40,547 nt of DNA from Candidatus Freyarchaeota archaeon (GCA_030587365.1 JAUQZE010000042.1:1-40547); one strand, 5' to 3'; counted from the first letter of the stretch, positions 7,672-16,598 are shown. The notes: generated by a model not told the origin, from the letters alone. Program-made: numbers and translations.

Positions 7672-10593
7672 TTAAGTTACTCCCCATTTTTTCGGACCTG
7701 AGCTTATTCCTCCGGAACCCGAACCTATCCCTCTGCGCTTTACGAGATGCATAGCTATACCTGCAATTATGGCAACCCCAATTGTTGCACCTGAACCGAT
7801 GCCAATCAGAGCGAGGGTTTGCGTTTTTTCGCTGTTATCCAAGTACGAGAGTATCAACCATAAAAGTATCCACTTCCAAATATCGCCATTTTGTGGGGGA
7901 GCTGAGGGTTTGCTCACTGTTGTGGTGGCTGTGACGCTGTCAGATTTGCCAGTATCCCCTTGAGATGTTCCGGTAACTGTTATCGCAGTTAAATCACCAT
8001 CCTGAGCGTCTGAAGGGGCAGTAATGGTTAAAGTGACAATGGTTGAACTTCCTGGATCCAAGGTCACAGAGGTTTTATCCAAACTGACAGTCCAAGGAGA
8101 AGAAGAACAAACCAAATTGATCGTGTCTCGGTTGCTGCCAATGTTTTTAACAGTTATCGTGTACGTTGCATTTTCGCCCGGCGCGATGTTCCTGTCTAAA
8201 TCACTGCAGGATAGATCAACGCCGTATGCGGGGCGCGGCACTACATTCACTGTGACCGTGAAGGTTCCACTTCCACCGTTTGAACTGATGGAGATGTCGC
8301 AGCTGTGAGAGCCTTCGGATAAGCCTGTGGTGTCGATGTCAACTGTTATGGTATCATGTTCTCCTGTGGAGGAGCCGCTTGTTGGACGGACGGTAACCCA
8401 ACCACTGCTCTCACTTAAAGAGTAGGTCAGGGTTTGACCTCCAGAGTTCCAGATTTCAAACGTGGTACTGTCTGTTGCTCCCTCATACCTGTCTCCAAAA
8501 TTGTGATATGCCGGAGAATAGGATAATACTGGTTGCGGTGCTGGATTTATCGTTAAATACGCGGTAACTTCGGTTGACCATGCACCATCATCGTCCTGAA
8601 CCTTGAAGTAGATGGTATGCGTTCCCACAGATAGCCCAGATGCGGGTTTGGTGAAAGAGGCCGAGGTGCTTAGCTGTCCATCAATGCTCGATCTCCAGCT
8701 ATAGGCCACCACAGAACCGTCGGAATCAGTTCCACGACCGGCAAAGGTAACAGTATCTTTTCCCTGTACTGCCGGGTTAGGAGTTATATAATCAATAATC
8801 GCAGTTGGAGGCTGGTTTGATGATGATACAGTGGGTCCCGGATATGTTCCTGAATCGGGCTTTCGCACTGTGTGGCCATGTCCGTCGTCGAAGTAGAAGT
8901 AGTAGTTGTGGCTTCCCGCTGAAAGGGTTGTTGAATACTCGAAAGTAGCTCCTGATGTGTAATCTCCGCTTATCCATGTCATCGTGTGCGGTGAGTCGTC
9001 CACGTAAACGTATCTCGTTGTTGGAGTATCGCCATCAGGGTCTCTGTAGGTAACGTAATAACTGAAGGTCGTGGATGTGTCACCCGAGGAGGGAATTACA
9101 CAACAATCTGGAAGTGTTGGAGGCTGGTTCGTCGGTGATGATACAGGGGGTCCAGAGTACGTTCCAGAGTCAGGAAGCCGATCTGAGCCACCTCTGCCGT
9201 CCTCAAAGTAGAAGTAGTAGTTGTGACTTCCAGAGGGGAGATTTTTAGGGCCATACCGATAAGTAATCCACGAATCTAAACCAGAATACCAGCTCATAGT
9301 GTAAGGTGTGTCATCTATATAGACCTGCTTCACACTGGGACTATCTCCATCGGCATCAAAATAAGTAACATAATAATAGAAACTGGTTGAGGTATCACCA
9401 CTCGATGGTTCTACATAACCATTGGATAGCTCTGGTGGCGTATTTGATGAAACCGTAAAATCTGTATTTCCTGATGTTCCATATTCTTGCCATGCGCTTG
9501 TGGCTCCCTTAGAGTCCTTTGCTCTGTACTGCCAGTGATAACCCGCGTTAACAAGACCATAGCGAGTAATAGTCACCTGAGTCCCGCTGGGCACAAATTC
9601 GCTAATAGTCTCTTGTGTCGGTACTCCTGTGAAAGCTTCACTTATCTGACGCAGCTCAATCTCCAGCCGAACCTGATCACCATCTGGATCACTAACTGTC
9701 CCCGTAAAGATAACTGTGTCTTCAGGAGTAGTTCCTCCTTCAGGGATAACTGTTACCCCGTTAGACCTAAGTTGTGAGAGCATAGTTGGTGGGTTTGGAT
9801 TATGATTTATTGGGTGAACGATTGCTATCCATTTCTCGTTGACCTTCATTTGACTCCAAGTGTATAGAACATCAGCACCATCATAGCCCCCAGCCGAATT
9901 TTTTCCGTAAGGATCATTAACTATATAATACCCGTCATTTGTATACCCTTTAATCACAACCCAATGACCAGCCGCGGTCAATTTGGTAGAAGCAGGCACA
10001 GGATATCCTGCATCAAGTTCAGCTTTCACCTGTGACTCTGAGGGATTCATTATACTCCAAGAATCGAATCCATGCTTTTGGAAGTAGTCCACCATCCTCC
10101 CCAACTTAGCTAGACCATCAGAGTAATGAATGTAGCCATAGGCACCATAAGCAGGATTATCACTCGCATCTGGAGTCATGGTATTAAAGGTATAGCCATT
10201 GTAAGTGTAAATTCGGCAAATATAGTTTCCAAAATTACTTGTATGAGGATAAGGCCATGAACATTGACAAGGCCACGGGGCAATATTTCCATAATAGGCT
10301 AAGACCATAACAGCACTAGTAGCTCCACACGCCCAGCTACCATCAAAGTCATCAGGAGTATCCCAACATTGGTGAATATAAGGCACCTGTAAATTCACAA
10401 CTGGAGTTCCCTTAGCTTTAACTGGTTGAATTCCGAATGCCGAGTTTAACATACTTATCATTGCTAGGTTTCCTGTTGTTTGTAGCTGGTTTCCAGTTTG
10501 CACTGTTGTCATTATCAGTGGTATTCCGACTGAGAGAATTAGCGTTGTTAACAGCAACAATGTGAAAATTTTACTGGCTCTGAATTTGCCCAT
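7672..10593 (-). CDS. Surface-anchored papain-like (C39-type) cysteine peptidase with Ig/PKD/BACON-like repeats
   Basis: A 973-residue secreted protein. Residues 8-30 are a hydrophobic export signal. A C39-like peptidase domain (about 65-250) shows WACGATSAVM (Cys89), GHWVVIKGY (His210) and YYIVNDPYG (Asp227), a plausible catalytic triad. It is followed by several beta-sandwich modules, among them two near-identical ones with GDTSTSFYYYVTY and GDTSTTFSYYVTY, a PKD-type domain, a BACON-like domain (SYSPAYHNFGDRYEG) and an archaeal surface-protein domain. The C-terminus has one or two hydrophobic segments ending in a basic stop (KRRG) and a glycine-rich tail. It likely cleaves or binds partners at the cell surface. 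Its promoter carries the GAACAATGTTC palindrome, linking it to the CARF block. Confidence 0.85.
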   Translation of the reverse strand: MGKFRASKIFTLLLLTTLILSVGIPLIMTTVQTGNQLQTTGNLAMISMLNSAFGIQPVKAKGTPVVNLQVPYIHQCWDTPDDFDGSWACGATSAVMVLAYYGNIAPWPCQCSWPYPHTSNFGNYICRIYTYNGYTFNTMTPDASDNPAYGAYGYIHYSDGLAKLGRMVDYFQKHGFDSWSIMNPSESQVKAELDAGYPVPASTKLTAAGHWVVIKGYTNDGYYIVNDPYGKNSAGGYDGADVLYTWSQMKVNEKWIAIVHPINHNPNPPTMLSQLRSNGVTVIPEGGTTPEDTVIFTGTVSDPDGDQVRLEIELRQISEAFTGVPTQETISEFVPSGTQVTITRYGLVNAGYHWQYRAKDSKGATSAWQEYGTSGNTDFTVSSNTPPELSNGYVEPSSGDTSTSFYYYVTYFDADGDSPSVKQVYIDDTPYTMSWYSGLDSWITYRYGPKNLPSGSHNYYFYFEDGRGGSDRLPDSGTYSGPPVSSPTNQPPTLPDCCVIPSSGDTSTTFSYYVTYRDPDGDTPTTRYVYVDDSPHTMTWISGDYTSGATFEYSTTLSAGSHNYYFYFDDGHGHTVRKPDSGTYPGPTVSSSNQPPTAIIDYITPNPAVQGKDTVTFAGRGTDSDGSVVAYSWRSSIDGQLSTSASFTKPASGLSVGTHTIYFKVQDDDGAWSTEVTAYLTINPAPQPVLSYSPAYHNFGDRYEGATDSTTFEIWNSGGQTLTYSLSESSGWVTVRPTSGSSTGEHDTITVDIDTTGLSEGSHSCDISISSNGGSGTFTVTVNVVPRPAYGVDLSCSDLDRNIAPGENATYTITVKNIGSNRDTINLVCSSSPWTVSLDKTSVTLDPGSSTIVTLTITAPSDAQDGDLTAITVTGTSQGDTGKSDSVTATTTVSKPSAPPQNGDIWKWILLWLILSYLDNSEKTQTLALIGIGSGATIGVAIIAGIAMHLVKRRGIGSGSGGISSGPKKWGVT

Positions 10594-10683
10594 ATCTTTC
10601 CCTTCCCTTCTTCACAAAAGTTACATGTCCTGCAAGATTCATATTCTTTAATCTCTTGTTTAGAGATAAGAGTCAAATATTAT

Positions 10684-10711
10684 GATATATATTTATCTTG
10701 GAACAATGTTC
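10684..10711 (-). promoter_or_regulatory. Operator GAACAATGTTC plus TATA box of the surface peptidase gene
   Basis: The palindrome (10701-10711) is followed on the minus strand by AAATATATATC (within 10684-10694). This predicts a start near 10660 and a 5' leader of about 70 nt before the ATG at 10593, which has a purine-rich GGGAAGGGAAAG site. The arrangement copies that at 3493-3519. Confidence 0.6.
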
Positions 10712-10864
10712 GATTTTTTTCAATTTTTGCTACTTTTTTTATTGTAAATACAGTTTTGTCTTTGCTGTGTATCGCTCCCCCCTCCCAACTCTGCATTCAT
10801 GGTTTCGGAATCCGGGGCGCTTATCTAGAACGCATAGCGCAACTAGGATAATTTAACTTTTCTA

Positions 10865-10875
10865 GAACAACGTTC
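10865..10875. promoter_or_regulatory. Fourth operator copy, GAACAACGTTC
   Basis: A one-base variant of the palindrome, 47 bp upstream of the truncated third CARF copy and 164 bp from the 10701 site. It is probably the remnant of that copy's own control region, or a second site for the peptidase promoter. Confidence 0.45.
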
Positions 10876-10911
10876 AATATCTAAAACGATAGCAACTAGA
10901 TTTATGCATAA

Positions 10912-11343
10912 AGCGCCTATCTTGGTTTTTTGGGTGAGGGAGGTGGTAGGAGTGCGTCTGAAACTGGAACCGCTTTAAACCTTTGTGCAGGGGAGGGCTT
11001 CTCGTTCAGCAGAGTTATGGTTGTTACCTCATACGGATGCGCTGCGGAATGGAAAGGTGTAGCTCCTAGTAATGTTAGCTGGTGCTTGCTTGAGGATGAG
11101 GAGATAAGCAGTGTTGAAATCATAGAGTCGAGAGTTGAAGCGAATCTCTCTGACCTGATAAGGAATTATGTTTTAGTAATGGATTGCACCTCTGCGACCA
11201 AACCTGCAACCATTGCTTACTACAAATTAGCAGTTAACTACCATGTTCCCTTGGTTTACGTGTACGAGAAGAAGAGGGAACTTACGTGGATCATATCGAA
11301 AGAAGACCTGCGTAAAAAATTAATTGGAGATACCGAAAAGTAG
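10912..11343 (+). pseudogene. Truncated third CARF-like copy (no wHTH)
   Basis: Homology to the second half of the 5726-7141 protein begins abruptly at GCCTATCTTGG, directly after an in-frame TAA. It then runs to the C-terminus with all key motifs (SASETGTALN, DCTSATKPATIAYY, VPLVYVYEKKRELTW). The winged helix and the first Rossmann strand are missing. A TTG at 10930 could start a 137-residue protein, but without the first strand folding is doubtful. The upstream palindrome is retained, so the deletion removed the N-terminal coding part but left the promoter. It might still act as a ligand sponge if translated; more likely it is a remnant. Confidence 0.7.
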
Positions 11344-11462
11344 TTGTCCTCGTTTTTACTATTTGTGTTAATTCATTCCCATTGACGAATCTTCAGCATC
11401 ATAGAATTGTTTTTGCAAGATAATGCTAACCTAAGCTAAGGAATGAGTTTGAATTCTGGGGG

Positions 11463-11498
11463 CTTTCAATCCTCGTTGCTAATGAACTTCTTTACAAG
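11463..11498 (-). repeat. Solo dispersed CRISPR-type repeat
   Basis: A 36-nt copy with CTTTCAATCCTCGTTGCT intact. The second arm of the hairpin has decayed (GAGG to AATG) and the end is TTTACAAG. It is a single copy between two rightward genes. Confidence 0.75.
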
Positions 11499-11580
11499 GT
11501 GAGGAATAGAGTATCGAATTCGCACAAATAGTTCCAGATTATATATAATTGTAAAGAAAAGGACAAATTTATATCTTGGC

Positions 11581-11595
11581 GTTACATATTGTAAC
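11581..11595. promoter_or_regulatory. Palindromic operator at the start of the RHH gene
   Basis: GTTACA-TAT-TGTAAC is a perfect 6+6 dyad, 14 bp upstream of the ATG at 11609. A site overlapping the expected transcription start fits autorepression by the ribbon-helix-helix product. Confidence 0.55.
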
Positions 11596-11608
11596 TTGGT
11601 GTATCAAA

Positions 11609-11800
11609 ATGCCGAAAAAGAAGAACGACTCGGTGAGAGTCCCAGTCCAGATCCCAAAAGAAGAGTACAAAGAGATGGAAAAATTAAGAGATGAAGTCGG
11701 CATCCCAGTCGCCCAGCAGATAAAGCTTCTGCTCCACGGCTACCGCATCGTGAAAGCCGAAGAAGCACTAAAAAAAGATCTAAAAGAATCAAAGAGCTAA
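11609..11800 (+). CDS. Small ribbon-helix-helix DNA-binding protein
   Basis: A 63-residue basic protein beginning MPKKKNDSVRVPVQIPKEEY. The VRVPVQIPKEEYKEMEKL strand-helix followed by GIPVAQQIKLLLHGY matches the ribbon-helix-helix pattern of CopG/Arc-type repressors. The frame extends upstream to 11576, but the ATG at 11609 fits the domain edge and the preceding palindrome. It stands alone with a T-rich stretch after its stop, so it is probably a plasmid-type autoregulated repressor rather than half of a toxin pair. Confidence 0.75.
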   Translation: MPKKKNDSVRVPVQIPKEEYKEMEKLRDEVGIPVAQQIKLLLHGYRIVKAEEALKKDLKESKS

Positions 11801-12144
11801 GTCTGTTTTCTCTCCATATTCCCTCTTCCTTTTGATTCTTTTTTTCTTTTTCCGCCATACTGGCAATATAAAAAAACAGCACATGTTAGCAAATTCCCTT
11901 TCTCTGGGACAAAAACAATGATGAAAAAGGAAAACTAAAATAATTAGAAAACACACAGGCACAGAGCAACTTGCATATTCTCTGTTTATTGGCTTGTGAA
12001 AAGGAAGCACCATAAGCTTCCCTTCACAATTCCCAGCTATAGGAAAAATGCTAAGGAAAAATAATTTCACCCACCACACGCATAGAACACGCCCGCTTAC
12101 ATTGCGTCAAAAGCATAATCAAAGGGTAAAATAAGGTAGAAGGA
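11801..12144. other. Intergenic region, no gene recognised
   Basis: This 344-bp stretch starts with a pyrimidine-rich tract (TTCTTTTTTTCTTTTTCC) that probably terminates the RHH transcript. A minus-strand open frame (11789-12079) runs through it, but its product is low-complexity (KKKKRIKRKR) with no start signal. I see no repeat copy here. Confidence 0.4.
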
Positions 12145-12615
12145 ATGAAAATGGAAACATTTGAACTTATAATTACAATTATAACAGCGGCAATCTCAGG
12201 AGTTATCGCGTACTGGGCTAACACGCTGTTACATAGAGCATTTGCCATTACAACCAGAAAAAGACAAACTATAAAACTATTTAAAGAGTTGATAAACCAA
12301 TTCTGTTGGATATTCGAAAGCTACGAAGAGTTAGTGCATTATATGCCTCCCTGTTCGTACAATTTAAGGGAGGATCTGACGGAAAGCTATCAACAGTTGA
12401 TAGACTTTTACAATGACAACAGAACCATTCTCGTAAACAAAAAAGCAGTAATAGATTCCCTAGAACAAGTAGTCGCCTTTGCCAGCATGTTCAGCGATAA
12501 AAATATCTTACTAGGGCAACTCCCAGAAAAGTGCGACACTCAGTGGTATAAAAGAAACAAAACACGAGGAACTAAGATAATCGAAAGAATACAAGCCCCT
12601 CTATCAAAAGTTTAA
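12145..12615 (+). CDS. Membrane-anchored protein of unknown function
   Basis: A 156-residue protein with one N-terminal membrane segment (about residues 6-28, LIITIITAAISGVIAYWAN). A helical soluble part rich in E, K and Y follows, with Cys residues at CWIFES, PPCSY and EKCDTQW. The layout resembles small phage or plasmid membrane proteins, but I do not recognise the family. GAAGGA precedes the ATG. It is monocistronic and converges on the 12881-13126 gene. Confidence 0.65.
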   Translation: MKMETFELIITIITAAISGVIAYWANTLLHRAFAITTRKRQTIKLFKELINQFCWIFESYEELVHYMPPCSYNLREDLTESYQQLIDFYNDNRTILVNKKAVIDSLEQVVAFASMFSDKNILLGQLPEKCDTQWYKRNKTRGTKIIERIQAPLSKV

Positions 12616-12797
12616 TTATCCCTCCTTTTCTCCACTCTTTTTATTTCGCCTAAAAACTATTTAGGTGCAGTGCACTAGTAGTAATAACTCACCATTTTTT
12701 TTCTCCGTTCCCCTTGGAGGGGAAAAGAGAAAGGTAACGCTTTTTGCTATTTCTTCTGTAAGACCACATCTACTCTTGGATTTGTTTCTGTAAAAAA

Positions 12798-12834
12798 ACT
12801 TCAATCCTCGTTACTGAGGAACTTCTTTTGCAAG
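12798..12834 (-). repeat. Solo dispersed CRISPR-type repeat
   Basis: Identical to the consensus from TCAATCC through TTTTGCAAG; only the first bases differ. It lies between two convergent genes, with no partner repeat at spacer distance. Confidence 0.85.
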
Positions 12835-12880
12835 GCTCCAAAAGGTGCTAGAAATATTTTTGGGATTTCTGTTTTCCCTT

Positions 12881-13126
12881 TTATTCGCCGCTGGACGAGA
12901 GAGCTTGTTTCGTTTCAGGTCTCTTTTCCTGGGGATGAACTTTAAGCCAATCAATGAATTCTTCTCTAGCAATTTCACTCAGTTCCGTATAGGTTTTCCC
13001 CTCTTCCTTTTTCTTCAGAGCGAAAATCAATTCTCTGATAAAATGAAGGTCTCGCATCATAGGATCAGACGGGAAGTCCTTTAAAGCCTTTTTCCACATC
13101 TTCTCTTTTTCCTCTACTGGTATCAT
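12881..13126 (-). CDS. Small charged protein, unknown
   Basis: An 81-residue, strongly charged protein (MIPVEEKEKMWKKALKDFPS), probably helical, ending KQALSSSGE. No known motif. The ATG at 13126 has no strong ribosome binding site. On its 5' side lies a short coding remnant (13138-13251) on the same strand, so it may be the last intact gene of a degraded operon. Confidence 0.5.
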   Translation of the reverse strand: MIPVEEKEKMWKKALKDFPSDPMMRDLHFIRELIFALKKKEEGKTYTELSEIAREEFIDWLKVHPQEKRPETKQALSSSGE

Positions 13127-13137
13127 TTCTTTTCGCT

Positions 13138-13251
13138 CTACTCAAAAAAATCGTCAGGTGTTACTATGTAAATTCTCGAATAACCTAATAAAAAGTTTAT
13201 GTTATCAATGAGGTTGTCCCATAATTCTGTTGCGTTGTGTTGATGGGTCGA
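13138..13251 (-). pseudogene. C-terminal fragment of an unknown gene
   Basis: The frame HNATELWDNLIDNINFLLGY-SRIYIVTPDDFFE ends at a stop at 13138-13140 and has coding-like composition. It is closed upstream by a TAG and has no start. A similar short phrase (RELAELWDKL) occurs in the gap near 15500-15540 on the same strand. I cannot name the parent gene. Confidence 0.3.
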
Positions 13252-13274
13252 CTAAGAACAAATAAACATCTCGG

Positions 13275-13383
13275 CTTTCAATCTTCGTTGCTGAGGAACT
13301 TTTGCAATTTCACGGTTCTTCCTAGCACTTCTAGCACTGATACTTACTTTCAATCCTCGTTACTGAGGAGCTGCTTATAATAT
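13275..13383 (-). CRISPR. Mini-array: two dispersed repeats, one 39-nt spacer
   Basis: The repeat at 13275-13307 is shortened by four bases (CTTCTTTT reduced to CTTTT). The repeat at 13347-13383 has an intact 5' half (CTTTCAATCCTCGTTACTGA) and a decayed 3' end. Spacer 13308-13346. It lies between divergent genes. Confidence 0.7.
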
Positions 13384-13604
13384 GTAGGGACTGTGAAGCG
13401 GATGAATTAGTCTTTGGGGTTTGATATGGAGTCGGAGTTGGTAGTTTTTGCAGTTCCACAAATTAACAGACTAAACTGGTATGTGGTTTTGACCCCAAGG
13501 CGCATTCTATCTCTGATCTGATTAGCTTCGAAGGTTTTATATAATTGTTTATGGGTATGTGATATATATAACGTAGGGGTATTGATTAGAAAAGGGTGTT
13601 GCGG

Positions 13605-14084
13605 ATGGAAGATAAAGCCGTTGTCAGGGAGAAGATGCAACAGTTGATTGAGATGACCGCGGGATTTTGCGACAAGTATCTTGACGAAGAGTATAAGGAG
13701 TTGTGTGAGAAACTTATTCGAAAGATGGCGCGGAAGCGGAGCGTTCCATTTCTTTATGGTAGAATGGAGATATGGGCTGCGGCAGTCATTCACGCCATAG
13801 GCAGCATCAACTTTCTCTTTGACCCGAGTTTCGAACCATACGCCAGTCTCAGTGACATAGCCAACTACTTCGGAACATCTAAGAGTACCACCACGCAGAA
13901 GTCGAAGCTCATCCGTGATATGTTCAAAATGAGATACTGGGACAGGGAGTTTTCCACAACCCACATGATGGAACATAATCCGTTTTCCAAACTTGCAATG
14001 ATAGACGGGTTTATTGTTGGTATAGACTCGTTGCCACCGGAACTCCGGGAAACAATTCAGAGGGATCGCAACCAGGAAGAATAA
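13605..14084 (+). CDS. DUF6398-type protein
   Basis: A protein of about 159 residues. The core SVPFLYGRMEIWAAAVIHAI, then GSINFLFDPSFEPYAS and YFGTSKSTTTQKSKLIRDM, matches the DUF6398 pattern: a helical, cyclin/HTH-like fold common in archaea and some bacteria, with no established function. The GTSKSTTTQK segment looks like a recognition helix. The frame extends to 13596, but AAAGGGTG seven bases upstream supports the ATG at 13605. GTGATATATATAACG upstream is a good TATA box. A long minus-strand open frame across the same bases (13407-14183) is a shadow. Confidence 0.75.
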   Translation: MEDKAVVREKMQQLIEMTAGFCDKYLDEEYKELCEKLIRKMARKRSVPFLYGRMEIWAAAVIHAIGSINFLFDPSFEPYASLSDIANYFGTSKSTTTQKSKLIRDMFKMRYWDREFSTTHMMEHNPFSKLAMIDGFIVGIDSLPPELRETIQRDRNQEE

Positions 14085-14246
14085 ACACGGAACCTTTTGG
14101 TGTGGAGCCCTAATCTCTCCTGCCAAAGTCTTCGCCCCGATTCCCTGCTCTACAACGACTTCCTTAAACAAGACGGATTGCATTTTTTACATGCTCTTCA
14201 CTTTTTGAGACTGGAATGATTAGTGTTTTACTTTTCAACATTGACA

Positions 14247-14276
14247 CTTCCCGCGACTAAAGTCGGGGGCTTTCTC
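14247..14276. mobile_element. IS200/IS605-like end hairpin (remnant)
   Basis: CTTCCCGCGACTAAAGTCGG, followed by GGGCTTTCTC, folds into a CGACT/AGTCG stem extended by CCC/GGG. It resembles the subterminal hairpins at IS200/IS605 ends. No tnpA or tnpB is recognisable beside it, so at most a solo end remains. The rest of 14085-14415 shows no gene. Confidence 0.3.
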
Positions 14277-14415
14277 GCCAACGATTCACGTAAGAAACGA
14301 TATAATAGCAAGGCTCGTTCGGTCACCTAGGATATTCTCCTCTTTTTTCATAGTAATCTTTGTAGTGGGGGTCAGTTACACTCGTTATGTGGTGGCGCGA
14401 TTTATCCGCGTTTAT

Positions 14416-15228
14416 TTACGATGTTTTTCTAAGCATTTTTTTAACAAAATCGATTGCTCCTTCAATCTTTATCCAGTGTTTCCCGACTCTTTGCCAGTAA
14501 TCATATGCTTCGTCTGCTCCGCCCATTGTTAGGTATCCCTTCATCACGCTTTTTGGTTTCTTATGTTTTGTTTTTGCTAGTTCTTCTGCAACTAATGGTA
14601 GGTATTTGATTGCGTTCTTCATAGCTTTTTCAGCTTCGCCCTTTTTGCCAAGTTGGAATAGTGCTAATGAGCGACCGTACAATGTATCCGGCATTATATC
14701 ACCAGGATACTTATCGCAGATTCTCAAATTTTCTTCGGGTCTATTTAAAGCAAGATTACATTCTATTACTAAAGCACGAATTCCTTGATTGTCATCGGGA
14801 TTTAAAGCCATTATGTTATTGAAAATAGAGAGAGCCTTTTCAAAATCCCCCCTCCTGAGATATGCAAGTCCTAACCCATCATACGCGCGTAGAAAGGGCC
14901 TGTTTTCAAGAAACCCCCACTCAAGAAGATCCTTTCCCATAGCAAAATTTTTGGGAAAACACCGCATTCCAATATCAACCGCATTCTTCCATAATTGAAA
15001 AGCTTCTTCCTCTTTTCCCTGTAAACTTAAGAGCATTGCCAGATGATGAAGGGCATCAATATGTTCCGGAAATTCTTCAATGATGGAGCGGTAAACTTTT
15101 TCAGCCTCAGCAAGTCTCCCCTCATTCTTTAAAGCTATACCCTCATACAATTTTCCTGAGAGGTGTAATGTTGACTTCGGATATTCAAATTCCCATCTAT
15201 TATCATCTACCGACCTAAGCCTCAACAT
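14416..15228 (-). CDS. Tetratricopeptide-repeat protein
   Basis: A 270-residue soluble helical protein. At least three TPR units are readable: GRLAEAEKVYRSIIEEFPEH, GKEEEAFQLWKNAVDIG and GDFEKALSIFNNIMALNPDD. The C-terminal part contains KGYLTMGGADEAYDYWQRVG. It is a probable protein-protein adaptor; the partner is unknown. ATG at 15228 is preceded by a GAGGAGGAATT-type purine stretch some 25 bases upstream. It has no operon partner. Confidence 0.8.
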   Translation of the reverse strand: MLRLRSVDDNRWEFEYPKSTLHLSGKLYEGIALKNEGRLAEAEKVYRSIIEEFPEHIDALHHLAMLLSLQGKEEEAFQLWKNAVDIGMRCFPKNFAMGKDLLEWGFLENRPFLRAYDGLGLAYLRRGDFEKALSIFNNIMALNPDDNQGIRALVIECNLALNRPEENLRICDKYPGDIMPDTLYGRSLALFQLGKKGEAEKAMKNAIKYLPLVAEELAKTKHKKPKSVMKGYLTMGGADEAYDYWQRVGKHWIKIEGAIDFVKKMLRKTS

Positions 15229-15945
15229 TCTTCTCTTCGTATTCGTATTAATTCCTCCTCATTCCTATTATTGTAGCGAAATTCATAACAGTTTGCAAGT
15301 GAGCTACCGTTCTGACCCGCGATAACTTTCGTAACTTAATCTTCCTTCCCCAACTTTATCGCTACGCATTACCCATAAGCCTCGCTATTTTGGAGATACC
15401 CTGAAGTGGAGTAGTAACCATGTTTTCAGCGTTGTCATAGAGACGACGTAAGCCACACAGATGATTATCACACCTGTTTCCTTATCTCCCTTACGGTGAG
15501 CTTGTCCCACAATTCAGCTAGTTCCCTTGATAGACTTAGTTTTGTAGCATAGTACTAATATTCATATTTTTGGATAGTGTCCACACTTTATCCATGAATT
15601 TTCGTTTGCGGTTTTACTTCGGGGATTGGTGAAGGTTTTCGGCTTAAAACAATCGAACCTTTGGTTTTTCCCAATTCTGGGATGTATACGATATCACTTT
15701 TTACCCTTAGACACGGTCCCACTTGCAGTTAACAACCAACCTAACAAAGTAATTTCCTCGCCCATAATTTCCTTCGAAATAGAGTCGAACACTTTTCCTT
15801 TCATTTTCTTTCACCATCTGCTCTTTGAATCGACCTTGTAGCGCGAGGTGAATCATGTTTACAACATGTACTACTGCTTCAAATTTAAATTCAATCACAA
15901 AAACTTTTAGGGTGCTTCAAGAGAATATAGTACTAGGAAAAAGAG
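15229..15945. other. Long intergenic region with weak remnants
   Basis: A 717-bp gap. On the minus strand a short phrase RELAELWDKLTVREIRKQV followed by a stop (about 15480-15540) and an open frame at 15707-15898 (including LALQGRFKEQMVKENERK) have coding-like composition, but neither can be tied to a family. No dispersed repeat copy occurs here. It may be the grave of one or two genes. Confidence 0.35.
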
Positions 15946-16485
15946 ATGGACAAAAAATTAAATAAACAAAGCAAGGAAATGCCTGAAGCAGTGGAAAAAA
16001 TTCTAGGCGAGTTGGTGGAACTACTAGAAGACAAAGAAGCGAGCATACGGACTAATGCCCTATTTGACCTCGGCGTATACGCTTATAATGGGCTTGCAAT
16101 TAAATCTGCCCTGCCAAAACTCGTGGAACGCCTAGATGACGAAGATGAAAGTGTACGGATGAACGCTTTAGCTGCTCTCAGCGATTACGCTTCTTTGGGT
16201 CTCACGGATAATTCCGCTTTACCAAAACTCGTAAAACTACTAGAAGACGAAGATGTATGGAGCGCCGCTGCGAGTACACTCGGCGATTATGCTTCTATGG
16301 GGCTTACGATTGAATCTGCTCTGCCAAGACTCGTAAAACTACTAGAAGACGAAGACAAAAAGAAAGACGAAGACATGTATGTGAACATTGAGTATGCTCT
16401 CAACGAGTACGCTGAGAGGGGGCTTAAGCACCGACCATCTACCAATAATCGTAAAACCGCCAAACAAAAACGGAAAGGCATGTAA
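15946..16485 (+). CDS. HEAT-repeat protein
   Basis: A 179-residue protein made mainly of HEAT/PBS-lyase-like units of about 38 residues, each containing ALPKLVxxLxDED followed by A-L-x-x-L-x-D-Y-A. The units around residues 30-70, 70-108 and 108-150 are clear. The tail is basic (NNRKTAKQKRKGM). Such solenoids bind proteins or nucleic acid; no enzymatic domain is present. AGGAAAAAGAG precedes the ATG. It converges with the 574-residue gene. Confidence 0.8.
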   Translation: MDKKLNKQSKEMPEAVEKILGELVELLEDKEASIRTNALFDLGVYAYNGLAIKSALPKLVERLDDEDESVRMNALAALSDYASLGLTDNSALPKLVKLLEDEDVWSAAASTLGDYASMGLTIESALPRLVKLLEDEDKKKDEDMYVNIEYALNEYAERGLKHRPSTNNRKTAKQKRKGM

Positions 16486-16598
16486 GAGTAATATGTCCTA
16501 TCAATTTCAAGTTAATGGGGTAGACGAAATATTCCCCCCTTTATTAAAAGTGTAGTATATTCTATGGTGTAGGGTGACTTGCTCATATTTTGCTATTC

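Noticed and set aside
11604..12079. Minus-strand frames over the RHH gene and its downstream tract
   Set aside because: Driven by a pyrimidine-rich stretch; no ribosome binding site or conserved motif.
13407..14183. 258-residue minus-strand frame opposite the DUF6398 gene
   Set aside because: DUF6398 is clearly coding on the plus strand; the antisense product shows no family pattern.
15707..15898. 63-residue minus-strand frame in the 15.2-15.9 kb gap
   Set aside because: Some coding-like text but no start signal or family; kept only as a remark in the gap entry.
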